From: Anaerolineae bacterium CG2_30_57_67
Lineage (GTDB): Bacteria; Chloroflexota; Anaerolineae; Anaerolineales; Villigracilaceae
NCBI GenBank assembly: GCA_001872455.1
Contig: MNXJ01000003.1
Location: 35,078 to 99,077, forward strand
Reading direction: 5' to 3'
Length of the DNA stretch: 64,000 bases
This document shows, piece after piece, positions 9,076-18,746 of this stretch (positions are counted from its first letter, which is position 1; the number at the start of each line of letters is the position of its first letter). The notes below the pieces were generated by a model. The model saw only the letters and a list, made by a program, of their open reading frames with translations. It searched no databases and was not told where the DNA came from. The translations under genes were made by a program, and so were the position numbers.

Positions 9076-10332
9076 TTATTCCACAAAAACCTTGCCAGCC
9101 GCCTGTGCCTGGCTGGAATCAAGCGGCAAAAGCAGGGTGAAATTACTGCCCTTGCCTTCCACGCTTTCCACCGAAAGACTGCCGCCGTGCATTTCCGCCA
9201 TCATCCGCGCCACCGAAAGCCCCAGCCCCATGCCGCCGTGTTTACGGGTCAGATGAGACTCTACCTGATAAAAACGCTCAAAAATATGCGGCAAATCTTT
9301 GGCCGGAATTCCAATGCCGTTATCAATCACCGAAACCTTGACGTAGCCGGGAAGTTGTTCTGCAACGACAAAAACATGCCCGCCCGGATTGGTGAATGTA
9401 ACCGCATTTTTCAACAAGTTGGAAAGGGCGCTGCCAATTTTTTCGGCGTCGCCTTCGACCATCAAATCGTGTTGCGATACATCGGCGCGCAGGTTGAGAT
9501 TTTTCGGAGCGAGCTCGGGCTGAATGCGTTGAATCTGTTCCTGAAGGATTTTCCGCACCGAAACCGCCCGCCGCTGAACAACAGATGTGCCGTTCTGAAC
9601 GTTGTCCACGCTGGTCATGCTCTCGATAATTTCCTTCAGCCGGGTGGCGCTGCGGATGATGGTATCCAACTGTTCGCGGTACTCCACGCCGACAATTTCA
9701 CGCAAAAAGGTGGAATGACCAAGAATCAGCCCCAACGGGGTACGTAACTCATGCGAGGTGATTGCGATGAAATTACCTTTCATTCTATCCAGCCGCGCAG
9801 CATCCTCACGGATTCCGGCAACTTGCCGCCGCAGAGAATCATTTTCAAAAGCCAATGCCAACTGCGAGGCCAAACTCTCTAGAATTGTCGCGTCATCACC
9901 GTTATAATTGGCCTGTCCGCGTTTGTTGACGACTTCCAAAACCCCCACAGGGCGGTCACCTGCTAACAGCGGCACAGCCAGAACAGAACGCGTGACATAA
10001 CCACTTAACTCATCTGAACCCTTAAAATGTTCCAGCGACTGCGCCACGTCGTTAACGGAAACCGGCTGACGCTCGCGCAAAGCCATTCCGGCGAGGCTGC
10101 CCTCGAGGGGAACAATCATCCCCTCCAGATTTTTGCGATGCTGACGCGGCAATGCCACAAAGCGCAAAACACGCCCGGCTTCGTCGTACTCCAGCACAGA
10201 AGCCGTTTCGCTGGCCGTTAAATCAATGGCGGCGTTCAGCACGGCGTGCAGGAGCGAGCGCAACTCCAACGTCACGCTCATCTCGCGGCCAAGGCGCAAA
10301 AGTCGTTTCAGGCGGGGGTCAGAAAATGACAT
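9076..10332 (-). CDS. GAF domain sensor histidine kinase
   Basis: GAF segment VLAVPLLAGDRPVGVLEVVNKRG; HisKA ITSHELRTPLGLILGH; NLLKNAVTFTN, DNGIGIPAKDLPHIFERFYQ, GMGLGLSVARMM. Confidence 0.93.
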   Translation of the reverse strand: MSFSDPRLKRLLRLGREMSVTLELRSLLHAVLNAAIDLTASETASVLEYDEAGRVLRFVALPRQHRKNLEGMIVPLEGSLAGMALRERQPVSVNDVAQSLEHFKGSDELSGYVTRSVLAVPLLAGDRPVGVLEVVNKRGQANYNGDDATILESLASQLALAFENDSLRRQVAGIREDAARLDRMKGNFIAITSHELRTPLGLILGHSTFLREIVGVEYREQLDTIIRSATRLKEIIESMTSVDNVQNGTSVVQRRAVSVRKILQEQIQRIQPELAPKNLNLRADVSQHDLMVEGDAEKIGSALSNLLKNAVTFTNPGGHVFVVAEQLPGYVKVSVIDNGIGIPAKDLPHIFERFYQVESHLTRKHGGMGLGLSVARMMAEMHGGSLSVESVEGKGSNFTLLLPLDSSQAQAAGKVFVE

Positions 10333-10467
10333 AATGGGGTATCGGAGAGGTTAAGAGAGTGAGATAAAAGGATTATACTCGCTCTGCGGTTGACACCGCT
10401 ACTGTCAAAGTTCCCCGGCCCACAAGGCCGAGATACTGAAATTCAACTGTACGACAAGGAGATAATT

Positions 10468-11547
10468 ATGAGTAACAAGAAAGTTCGAGTGGCGATTATC
10501 GGTGTGGGCAACTGCGCTTCGTCACTGGTGCAGGGTGTGGATCTTTACAAAAACACACCCGATGACGCCACCGTTCCCGGTCTGATGCACGTTAACCTGG
10601 GCGGCTACCATGTGCGCGATATTGAATTCACGCTGGGAATTGATATCAACGTCACCAAAGTTGGCAAAGACCTGAGCGAAGCCATCTTCGCCGAGCCGAA
10701 TAACACCTTCAAATTTACCGATGTGCCGCACCTGAATGTTCCCGTCGTGCGCGGCATGACTCACGATGGACTGGGCAAGTACCTCTCGCAGGTTATCACC
10801 AAAGCGCCTGGCCCTACCGCCGACATCGTCAAATTATTGAAAGAGACCAAAACCGACGTGGTGATTTCCTACCTGCCGGTTGGCTCTGAAATGGCGACCA
10901 AGTGGTACGTGGAACAAATCATCGAGGCAGGCTGCGCTTTCGTCAACGCCATTCCGGTTTTCATCGCTTCAGGCGAGTACTGGGGCAAACGTTTCAAGGA
11001 TGCTGGACTGCCAGTATTAGGCGACGACATCAAGAGCCAGGTCGGCGCTACCATTCTGCACCGCGTGCTGACCAGCCTGTTCGTTGACCGGGGTGTAAGA
11101 ATTGACCGCACCTATCAACTCAACTTCGGCGGCAACACCGATTTTATGAACATGCTGGAACGCGAGCGCCTGGAAAGCAAGAAAATCTCCAAGACCGGCG
11201 CGGTCACGAGCATGATTCCCTACCAGCTCGCGCCCAGCAACATTCACGTCGGCCCCAGCGACTACGTCCCCTGGCTGACCGACCGCAAGTGGTGCTACAT
11301 CCGCATGGAAGGCACGACCTTTGGTAACGTGCCCCTCAACCTGGAAGCCAAACTAGAAGTGTGGGACAGCCCAAACAGCGCCGGTGTGGTGATTGACGCG
11401 GTACGCTGCGCCAAAATCGCGCTTGACCGCAAGTTAAGCGGCCCCATCGTCGGACCGTCATCCTATTTTTTCAAGACACCTCCCAAGCAGTTCAAAGATA
11501 ACATCTGCCTCGAAATGACCGAAGCTTTTATCAAAGGCGAAGGCTAG
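10468..11547 (+). CDS. Inositol-3-phosphate synthase family protein
   Basis: ATG at 10468 after aaggagataatt; [73 protein letters not shown]. Confidence 0.9.
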   Translation: MSNKKVRVAIIGVGNCASSLVQGVDLYKNTPDDATVPGLMHVNLGGYHVRDIEFTLGIDINVTKVGKDLSEAIFAEPNNTFKFTDVPHLNVPVVRGMTHDGLGKYLSQVITKAPGPTADIVKLLKETKTDVVISYLPVGSEMATKWYVEQIIEAGCAFVNAIPVFIASGEYWGKRFKDAGLPVLGDDIKSQVGATILHRVLTSLFVDRGVRIDRTYQLNFGGNTDFMNMLERERLESKKISKTGAVTSMIPYQLAPSNIHVGPSDYVPWLTDRKWCYIRMEGTTFGNVPLNLEAKLEVWDSPNSAGVVIDAVRCAKIALDRKLSGPIVGPSSYFFKTPPKQFKDNICLEMTEAFIKGEG

Positions 11548-11562
11548 TTTCAAGGAACACAT

Positions 11563-11607
11563 CACACCGGGGCAATGCGGAGAAATGTGCCGCGTTGCCC
11601 CGGTGTG
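11563..11607 (+). terminator. Long hairpin downstream of the inositol-phosphate synthase gene
   Basis: cacaccggggcaatgcgg ... ccgcgttgccccggtgtg, 18-bp arms with one mismatch (G-T); weak T tract. Confidence 0.6.
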
Positions 11608-11643
11608 TATTTAACACGAAAACAACCCATCAGGAGTTTCTCC

Positions 11644-13176
11644 GTGGTTTTGAAGACCAGTAGGAAGACCAGTAGATTGAAGCCAACCGTCATTTTTCTC
11701 GCCTGGTCGGCCATTTTTGCCATACTCTACGCGCAGTCCCCACTGTATCTCTCCAACCAGAACACCTATTTTTTGCACGGATTGGCGCAGGCTGGGCTGG
11801 GAAATTTACAGGCCGATTGGCTGGCAAACACTGCTGACCCCACCCCGGTCTTTAGCGGGTTGGTTTTCCTGACGTACACATTAACTCACACCGGCATCCT
11901 GTTTTACGGCTACTATGCCCTGCTGATGGGTGTCTACCTGTACAGTGTGGCGGGAATGATGGAGTTGCTCTTTAGGCTGGGGCGTTCACGCGCGCAGAAA
12001 ATCTTTTTCTATGCTCTTTTTCTGGGCTTGCATTCAGCGGCGCTACGCTTTGCGCTCTCACGGTTTTTGGACGCAGATGCCGCCTTTCTGTTTGAAGGCG
12101 GATTGGGCAATCAGCGCCTGCTTGGACAGGTTTTTCAGCCGAGCGTCTTCGGCGTATTTTTGGTACTCTCGCTGTATCTTTTTTTGCGCGCAAAGAATTG
12201 GTGCGCCATCCCGCCGCTGGCGCTGGCAGTCTATTTTCACCCAACTTATTTGACCGCCGCCGGGCTGATGACTCTGGCGTATTTGTGGGCGCTCTGGCGC
12301 GATAATCGTTCGCTACGCGCCATTTTTGTTTTCGGGCTGATGACGTTGGGCGCAGTTTTGCCAGTTTTTCTGTATACGCTGTTGGTGTTCGGCCCTACGC
12401 GCCCAGAAATTTTTCAACAAGCGCAAGAGATTTTGATTCATGTGCGTATTCCGCATCACGCCATCGTGGCGCAATGGTTCAACTGGACTTCGCTGGCGCA
12501 ATTGGGGTTGATTCTCGGCGGGTTGGCGGTGACGCGCAAGACAGCGCTCTTTCCGCTGTACGCGCTGATGAGCGCAGGCGCATTTTTGTTAAGCGTCCTG
12601 CAAGTGATGACCGGCAACGCGACTCTGGCTTTGTTGTTCCCCTGGCGCATTTCGGTTATTCTCGTACCGCTGGGCGCAGTCAGCCTGGCGGCAGTTGCCA
12701 CGCAAAAGATTTTCAGCGCATTCAGGCTGGCAGAGAAAGCCGCGCTGCCGCTGGCTGGAACACTCATCGGCCTGCTGATGCTGACGGGGCTGATTCGCTT
12801 TCAGGTTGAGAGCGCCCGTCAGCGCGCCCTGCCAGAGCGGGCGCTGATGTCTTTTGTCGCCGAACACCGCTCAGCGGGGCAGGTTTTCGTCACCCCGCCC
12901 AAGATGCAGAATTTTCGTCTGGCAACGGGTGCGCCCGTTTTCGTGGATTTCAAATCCAATCCCTATCGGAATGCCGATGTTTTGGAATGGTACCGGCGCA
13001 TCACGCGCGTCAATGATTTTTACAGCCACCCGGCTTCCTGTCAGGCGGCAGAAGAACTGCTTGTTTTTGCTCATGCCAGCCGCATCGTTTTGCCAATTGA
13101 ACAGGCGCCGATTGTATGTGATAATTTAGCGGTATTTTATCGAGATTCCACCTTTGTCGTTTTTGCTTCAGAATAG
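11644..13176 (+). CDS. Multi-pass membrane protein, probably envelope or glycan related
   Basis: Many hydrophobic helices (LMGVYLYSVAGMMELLF, VFGVFLVLSLYLFLRA, AGTLIGLLMLTGLIRF). GTG at 11644 with upstream aggag preferred over ATG 11575, which lies in the preceding hairpin. Confidence 0.65.
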   Translation: MVLKTSRKTSRLKPTVIFLAWSAIFAILYAQSPLYLSNQNTYFLHGLAQAGLGNLQADWLANTADPTPVFSGLVFLTYTLTHTGILFYGYYALLMGVYLYSVAGMMELLFRLGRSRAQKIFFYALFLGLHSAALRFALSRFLDADAAFLFEGGLGNQRLLGQVFQPSVFGVFLVLSLYLFLRAKNWCAIPPLALAVYFHPTYLTAAGLMTLAYLWALWRDNRSLRAIFVFGLMTLGAVLPVFLYTLLVFGPTRPEIFQQAQEILIHVRIPHHAIVAQWFNWTSLAQLGLILGGLAVTRKTALFPLYALMSAGAFLLSVLQVMTGNATLALLFPWRISVILVPLGAVSLAAVATQKIFSAFRLAEKAALPLAGTLIGLLMLTGLIRFQVESARQRALPERALMSFVAEHRSAGQVFVTPPKMQNFRLATGAPVFVDFKSNPYRNADVLEWYRRITRVNDFYSHPASCQAAEELLVFAHASRIVLPIEQAPIVCDNLAVFYRDSTFVVFASE

Positions 13177-13181
13177 GAAAA

Positions 13182-14354
13182 ATGAACGTGCAGAAGAAAA
13201 TTGTCACCGCATTTTTAGGGATATTGACCTTGCTGAGCGCTTGCGCGCCCGCGCCGACGCTGGATGTGAGCGCTGCCAGCACGCAGGTAGTCGCCACCGT
13301 CTACGCCGCTGCCAGCCAGACGGCGCAATTTACGCCGCCCGCCGCGACCCTCACCCCGGCGCCGACTACGATTCCCACCGCCACGCGCGACCCAAATCGC
13401 ACGCCGCCCGCTTTGCCCGGCGGTTTTCACACGACGTTGCTCAACCCGCTTGACAGCCCCCACACCTACAGCGCGGATACCTGCCAGTACCTGAAGGCCA
13501 AATGGAATCCGAACAATGCTGCGCCCGGCACAGTTGTGATGGTGATCATGTTCCATTCCATCCCGCAGGAACAAAAAGCAGATAGCAATCAGATTTTACT
13601 GAAAGATTTTCGCATCCTGATGAAGGATTTGAAGGAACAGGGCTTTGAAGCCATTGACATGCAACAAATGGCCGGTTTCCTGTACCAGAATGCCAAAATT
13701 CCGCCACGTTCGGTTTTGTTGATTGTGGATGACCGCCACTACCGCCAGTATTTTGATGAATACTTCTCCCAGTATTACAAAGAGTGGGGCTGGAAGGTCA
13801 TCAACGCCTGGATAAGCCTTCCCGAAACCATCCAGCAACTTTGGGATGAAAATAGTGCGCTCGAAGCCGAAGGCTGGGTGGATCATCAGGCGCACGGCGT
13901 TATTCACAACATCAACATGAACGACAGTTCCACCGATGAATACATCCAAGGCGAGCTGCAAGGTTCGATAAATGCCATGCAAGCGCGCTTCAACAAAACG
14001 CCCATCGCCATCATCTGGCCGGGCGGTGATTTTGGCAAACGCCCGGTAGAAGCCGCGCGCCAATATGGCTATCAACTTGGCTTTACCATCAACCCGCGCG
14101 GGCCAGTGATGTTCAACTGGATTCCGCAAGCAGATGCCGCCGACCCGCTGCGCCCCAGCTACCTGCCTGAAGGCCTCGCCGCCGACCCGCTGATGACGCT
14201 GCCGCGCTACTGGGCGCCCGATGCGCGCAATCACCTTGATACGGTGCGAAGAATTGGCAACGAGGCCGTTGCCTACGCCGAATCCAACCGCGCCGCCGAG
14301 TTGGAATACTACGACATCGTCTGCGCCCCCACCTACGGAGAAATTACCCCATGA
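13182..14354 (+). CDS. Polysaccharide deacetylase-like lipoprotein (divergent NodB motif)
   Basis: Signal peptide with lipobox LSACAP, Thr/Pro linker, then VMVIMFHSIPQ...SVLLIVDDRHYRQYFDEYF...VDHQAHGVIHN...FGKRPVEAARQYGYQLGFTINPRGP. Confidence 0.7.
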   Translation: MNVQKKIVTAFLGILTLLSACAPAPTLDVSAASTQVVATVYAAASQTAQFTPPAATLTPAPTTIPTATRDPNRTPPALPGGFHTTLLNPLDSPHTYSADTCQYLKAKWNPNNAAPGTVVMVIMFHSIPQEQKADSNQILLKDFRILMKDLKEQGFEAIDMQQMAGFLYQNAKIPPRSVLLIVDDRHYRQYFDEYFSQYYKEWGWKVINAWISLPETIQQLWDENSALEAEGWVDHQAHGVIHNINMNDSSTDEYIQGELQGSINAMQARFNKTPIAIIWPGGDFGKRPVEAARQYGYQLGFTINPRGPVMFNWIPQADAADPLRPSYLPEGLAADPLMTLPRYWAPDARNHLDTVRRIGNEAVAYAESNRAAELEYYDIVCAPTYGEITP

Positions 14355-14692
14355 CTCAAAACTGTATTTTCTGCAAAATCGTCGCCGGAGAAATGCCAAC
14401 GACCCTGCTGTATCAAGATGAGCAAGTGACCGCCTTCCGCGACATTCACCCGGTTGCGCCCACCCATATTCTCATCATTCCCAACCGTCACATCGCCTCG
14501 ACCAACGAGGCTGCGCCCGAGGACGAAGCCTTGCTGGGGCATCTCATCGGCGTTGCGCGTCTGCTGGCCGAGCGCGAAAACATCGCCGCCAACGGCTACC
14601 GTCTGGTCATCAACACGGGCGCAGATGGCGGACAGGTTGTTTTTCATCTGCATCTGCACCTGCTTGGCGGCAGAAAACTGGTACATCCGTAA
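14351..14692 (+). CDS. HIT family (histidine triad) protein
   Basis: NCIFCKIVAGEMPTTLLYQDEQVTAFRDIHPVAPTHILIIPNRHI; triad VVFHLHLHLLGGRKL. Confidence 0.96.
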   Translation: MTQNCIFCKIVAGEMPTTLLYQDEQVTAFRDIHPVAPTHILIIPNRHIASTNEAAPEDEALLGHLIGVARLLAERENIAANGYRLVINTGADGGQVVFHLHLHLLGGRKLVHP

Positions 14693-14720
14693 CGCAGCGC
14701 GAGATAGCTCTCGCGTTACG
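14688..14720. repeat. Small palindrome (REP-like) copy
   Basis: cgtaacgcagcgcgaga-tagc-tctcgcgttacg. Confidence 0.75.
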
Positions 14721-14734
14721 CAGAAAGGTCGCGC

Positions 14735-15586
14735 ATGGAACATACTTTTATTCAAACCAATGGAATCCGCCTGCACGTTGTCACTGCCGGGTCCCAAGAC
14801 GGCATCCCGCTGGTTTTGTTACATGGCTTCCCCGAGTACTGGGGCGGCTGGCAAAAAAACATTACCGGGCTGGCATCCGCTGGTTTCCACGTCATCATCC
14901 CCGACCAGCGCGGCTACGGCCAATCGGACGTTCCCAAACCCGTCACGGCCTACGCCATGGACGAACTTATCAAGGACATTCTCGGTCTGTTCGATCATTT
15001 CGGCATTCAACAGGCCAATCTGGTCGGACATGATTGGGGCGCCGCAGTCGCCTGGAGCCTGGCGATGGCCGCCCCGCAGCGGGTCCGGCGGCTGGCAATC
15101 CTCAACGTTCCGCACCCGGTCGTGATGGCGCGCACCCTGAAAAAATCGCCCCGGCAAATGCTCAAATCGTGGTACATCGCCTTTTTCCAAATTCCCGGTC
15201 TGGCCGACGGGCTGATGCGCCTCAACCACTTCGCCGGAGCGATTGCCATGCTGAAAGCCAGCAGCGGCCCGGCCACCTTCAGCGCCGAGGAGTTTGACGG
15301 CTACCGGCAAGCCTGGTCGGCCTCCGGCGGGCTAACCGGCATGATTAACTGGTATCGCGCCCTTCTACAAAAATCATCAGCCCGGCCGCGCTCCATCCGG
15401 CTGGAAATGCCAACGCTGATTTTATGGGGCAAGAAAGATGTCGCCTTGAGCGCCACAATGGCCGAAGAAAGCCTGAAATTGTGCACAAACGGTCAGTTGA
15501 TTTATTTTGACAATGCCACACACTGGTTGCAACACGACGAAACCAGCGCCGTCAACGAAAAACTGATTCATTTTTTCGGCGGGTAA
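14735..15586 (+). CDS. Alpha/beta hydrolase, epoxide hydrolase-like
   Basis: LVLLHGFPEYWGGWQ, PDQRGYGQSDVP, nucleophile elbow LVGHDWGAAVAW, IYFDNATHWLQHD. Confidence 0.93.
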   Translation: MEHTFIQTNGIRLHVVTAGSQDGIPLVLLHGFPEYWGGWQKNITGLASAGFHVIIPDQRGYGQSDVPKPVTAYAMDELIKDILGLFDHFGIQQANLVGHDWGAAVAWSLAMAAPQRVRRLAILNVPHPVVMARTLKKSPRQMLKSWYIAFFQIPGLADGLMRLNHFAGAIAMLKASSGPATFSAEEFDGYRQAWSASGGLTGMINWYRALLQKSSARPRSIRLEMPTLILWGKKDVALSATMAEESLKLCTNGQLIYFDNATHWLQHDETSAVNEKLIHFFGG

Positions 15587-15589
15587 CGC

Positions 15590-16759
15590 ATGTTTGAATA
15601 TCACATCGCCGCCACAACGAAGCGCGCCCGCGCGGGAATATTTTCCACCCCGCACGGCGACCTATTGACGCCGGTTTTCGCGCCGGTTGGCACGCAGGCT
15701 ACCGTCAAAACGCTGACGCCCGAACAGCTCAAAGACCTCGGCGCTTCGCTGGTACTTTCCAACACCTACCACCTCTACCTGCGCCCCGGTGACGAACTTG
15801 TGCGCGACCTGGGCGGCCTGCACCAGTTTATGCAGTGGCCGCGCCCGATGCTGACCGATTCCGGCGGCTTTCAGGTTTTTTCGCTGGCAGGTACGCGCAA
15901 AATTGACGAGGACGGCGTGACCTTCAAAAGCCACATTGACGGCTCGCTGCACCGCTTCACCCCCGAAAAATCCATCGCCATTCAGGAAAATCTCGGCGCG
16001 GATATCATCATGGCCTTCGACGAATGCTCCGACCCGAATGACCACGCCTACACCAAAATCGCCATGGAACGCACCCATCGCTGGGCCGAGCGCTCCCTGC
16101 GCGCGCACCAGCGTTCAGACCAGGCGCTTTTCGGCATCGTGCAGGGCGGCGTCAACCCGCAACTGCGCGCCCAATCGGCAGAATTTATCGCTTCCCTGCC
16201 CTTCCCCGGCATCGCCATCGGCGGGCTTTCGGTGGGCGAAACCAAGGATGAAATGCACCGCGCGCTGGAAGTCGTCACCCCGCTCTTGCCGGAAAATAAG
16301 CCGCGCTATCTGATGGGCGTCGGCACGCCCGAAGATTTAATCAACGGCGTGGCGCGCGGCGTGGACATCTTCGACTGCGTTTTGCCAACGCGCCTGGCGC
16401 GCCATCACGCCGCCTTCAGCCCGGAGGGACGCCTGAACCTGATGAACGCCGCCTTCGCGCGTGACGCGCGCCCAATTGATGAAACGTGCGACTGCTACAC
16501 CTGCTGCACCTTCACGCGCGGCTACATTCGCCATCTGATTGTCGCCAAAGAGCTACTGGCCGGAACGCTGATTTCGATTCACAACCTGCGCACGATGATT
16601 CGGCTGATGGAGGAGATGCGCGCCGCGATTTTGGACGCCAGTTTCAAGCAAAAACTACCCGGCTGGCTGGAACGCTGGCAGGGCAACGCCCAACGCCAAA
16701 ATGATAAAAGTGCTGGCAGAGTTCACAGCGTAGTTGAAGGCTGCAAAATTAGCGAATGA
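15590..16759 (+). CDS. tgt: tRNA-guanine(34) transglycosylase (queuine tRNA-ribosyltransferase)
   Basis: SNTYHLYLRPGDELV, MLTDSGGFQVFSL, LFGIVQGGVN, GGLSVGET, zinc site CDCYTCCTFTRGYIRHL. Confidence 0.96.
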   Translation: MFEYHIAATTKRARAGIFSTPHGDLLTPVFAPVGTQATVKTLTPEQLKDLGASLVLSNTYHLYLRPGDELVRDLGGLHQFMQWPRPMLTDSGGFQVFSLAGTRKIDEDGVTFKSHIDGSLHRFTPEKSIAIQENLGADIIMAFDECSDPNDHAYTKIAMERTHRWAERSLRAHQRSDQALFGIVQGGVNPQLRAQSAEFIASLPFPGIAIGGLSVGETKDEMHRALEVVTPLLPENKPRYLMGVGTPEDLINGVARGVDIFDCVLPTRLARHHAAFSPEGRLNLMNAAFARDARPIDETCDCYTCCTFTRGYIRHLIVAKELLAGTLISIHNLRTMIRLMEEMRAAILDASFKQKLPGWLERWQGNAQRQNDKSAGRVHSVVEGCKISE

Positions 16760-18743
16760 CGGCAAAGATTTGCAAGCCATCGCGGGCGGCGGCGGCCAGG
16801 TAGCGGCCATCGGGGCTAAAAACCAGCGCGCGGATGGGGCTGTTGAGCGCCTGAAACAAATTCGACTGCACGCCGTCCGGCGAGAAAAAAACAATACTGC
16901 CATCTTCCAGCCCGGCGGCGACCGTGCCATTGGACGAGACGGCCAGCGCCAGCGGTTCTGCCGGGAAAACAATGCGCCCCAGGTCTATCACCACATCGCT
17001 GTTGGGTGGCAAAATTTTCAAAACGCTGGTGTCGCCGCCGAAGATTTTCTTCAAAAAATAAACGGTTCCATCCAGGCTGACGGCCAGCGGCGCGTGCAGC
17101 GAGCCTTCCTTGATTTGCAGGGTGACCGATAAATCTGATTTCTGGACGCGCGTGATGTACATGGCGCCGCTTTTCTCGCGCGTGGTCAGCACAACTTCTT
17201 GCGCGGTTTCCACTGCGCCCAGCAGCGTTCCGGGGATGGATTGAATCAACTGCGAAGTGCCGGGGCGGTAGATGTCGGTGGTGGCTTGCTCCACATCCAC
17301 CAAGGCGATGTCGGCGGATTTGGAGAGCCAGACGACCGGACGCGGGTCAATGTCGAAGAGCCGGTCGCCCGCCCAGGTAGAGAGGTAAGTGCGGTTGAGC
17401 GCGCGCTCCTCGCGGTAGGGGACGGCGTCGCCGGCGTGGACAAAATTTTCCGCTTCGGCCTGACAAGTCATCTCGCCGGTGGAAATTCTCAGCCAGCAGG
17501 CGCTGTGCGGGGCATTCACCAGCAGCGTATCGACGCTGGTGAAGCGCAGGCCAAAGTAATTTTCAGCCAGCCCAATCGCGGCGGGCGTTTCGGCAAAATT
17601 CGCGCCGTAAAATTCGGGCGAGGCAGGCAGCGCGGCAGCGGATTGACTTTCGGCGGCAAGCGTTTCACCGCTGACGATGTTCCAGCGCGCCAGCGTGACG
17701 GGAATTTCGCCGCCGCGCGCGGGCTGCCAGCCGTAGCCGCGTAGGGTTTGCTCATCTTCAAATTCGATGCGCCAGCGGCGGTCTTTGACGTAGGACGGCT
17801 GAACGAGAATCTCACGCGCCACCAAAAAACGCTCGGTGGAATACACCCGCATGGCGGAGGCAAGCGCAATCGTCACAAATTTTCCATCGGGCGAAAAAAG
17901 ATACGGGGTATCTTCGGCGGGCAGCAGCAGGTTGATAAAATCGCCCCAGACGGCGGTTTTCCAGACCAGCAGTTCGCGCCCGCGCTGAATGGAAAACAGC
18001 GAGCCATCCGGCGAAAACTGCGCCAGCTGAGACACGCCGCGATATTCAAAAATACTGGCGTTATCGGCCAGCGCCACGACGCGCAAATTTTCATTTCCAG
18101 CGGCATAGGCCAGCCAGGCGCCATCCGGCGAAAGCGCCAGGCGGTTCTGATTGGGTAAATTTTCAAACGGCGCGGCGGAGGGGATATTTTTGAGAAGCGT
18201 CGCCTGGCTGCCCGCAATGTCGTACACGCGCGCTTCCCACGCGCCCAAGTTGCGGACGTACAGCGCCAGGCGCGAGCCGTCGCGGTTGGCGCTCAGGCAG
18301 GCGGCGCAGGGCTGGTCAAACAGCGCCAGGTCGCTCCAGGCGGCAATCTGCTGGCCGGCACGGTCGAACAAATACAGGCCGTCGGTGGCGGCGACAAAAA
18401 CGCGCTGATCGTCGGCGCTGACGGTTAACGCCAGGAAGCGATTTTCCATGCCGCGAAAAACCATCCGCAACAGGCTGGCATTGCCCATGCCGATTTCGGG
18501 AAAGCCCACGTCGGGCAGGGGCGTGCCCTGGGCGACGGGAAACAGCGAAGGCTGGGTGGGGCGGGGCGTGTTGCTGGCAGTCGGCGTCCAGGTCGGGCGC
18601 AGAGTCACCGTGGCAGTCGGTGCGCCGGGCGTCCCCGCGGTGGGCGTGGGCGGGAATAAGTTGGGGAGTTGGAAGTTTTGGAGCGGGGCGCAGGAGGATA
18701 ACAGGATGAAGAGGATGAAGGGGATGTATTTTATATTTTTCAC
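16749..18743 (-). CDS. Lipoprotein with WD40/beta-propeller-like repeats
   Basis: Signal peptide and lipobox ILLSSCAP; repeated blades RLALSPDGAWLAYAAGNENLRVVAL, YLFSPDGKFVTIALASAMRVYS, ALVFSPDGRYLAAAARDGLQIFAV. Confidence 0.78.
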   Translation of the reverse strand: MKNIKYIPFILFILLSSCAPLQNFQLPNLFPPTPTAGTPGAPTATVTLRPTWTPTASNTPRPTQPSLFPVAQGTPLPDVGFPEIGMGNASLLRMVFRGMENRFLALTVSADDQRVFVAATDGLYLFDRAGQQIAAWSDLALFDQPCAACLSANRDGSRLALYVRNLGAWEARVYDIAGSQATLLKNIPSAAPFENLPNQNRLALSPDGAWLAYAAGNENLRVVALADNASIFEYRGVSQLAQFSPDGSLFSIQRGRELLVWKTAVWGDFINLLLPAEDTPYLFSPDGKFVTIALASAMRVYSTERFLVAREILVQPSYVKDRRWRIEFEDEQTLRGYGWQPARGGEIPVTLARWNIVSGETLAAESQSAAALPASPEFYGANFAETPAAIGLAENYFGLRFTSVDTLLVNAPHSACWLRISTGEMTCQAEAENFVHAGDAVPYREERALNRTYLSTWAGDRLFDIDPRPVVWLSKSADIALVDVEQATTDIYRPGTSQLIQSIPGTLLGAVETAQEVVLTTREKSGAMYITRVQKSDLSVTLQIKEGSLHAPLAVSLDGTVYFLKKIFGGDTSVLKILPPNSDVVIDLGRIVFPAEPLALAVSSNGTVAAGLEDGSIVFFSPDGVQSNLFQALNSPIRALVFSPDGRYLAAAARDGLQIFAVIR

Positions 18744-18746
18744 GAG

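Noticed and set aside
11575-11643. Upstream start of the membrane protein ORF
   Set aside because: Falls in the loop and arm of the preceding hairpin; GTG 11644 with aggag upstream is more plausible.
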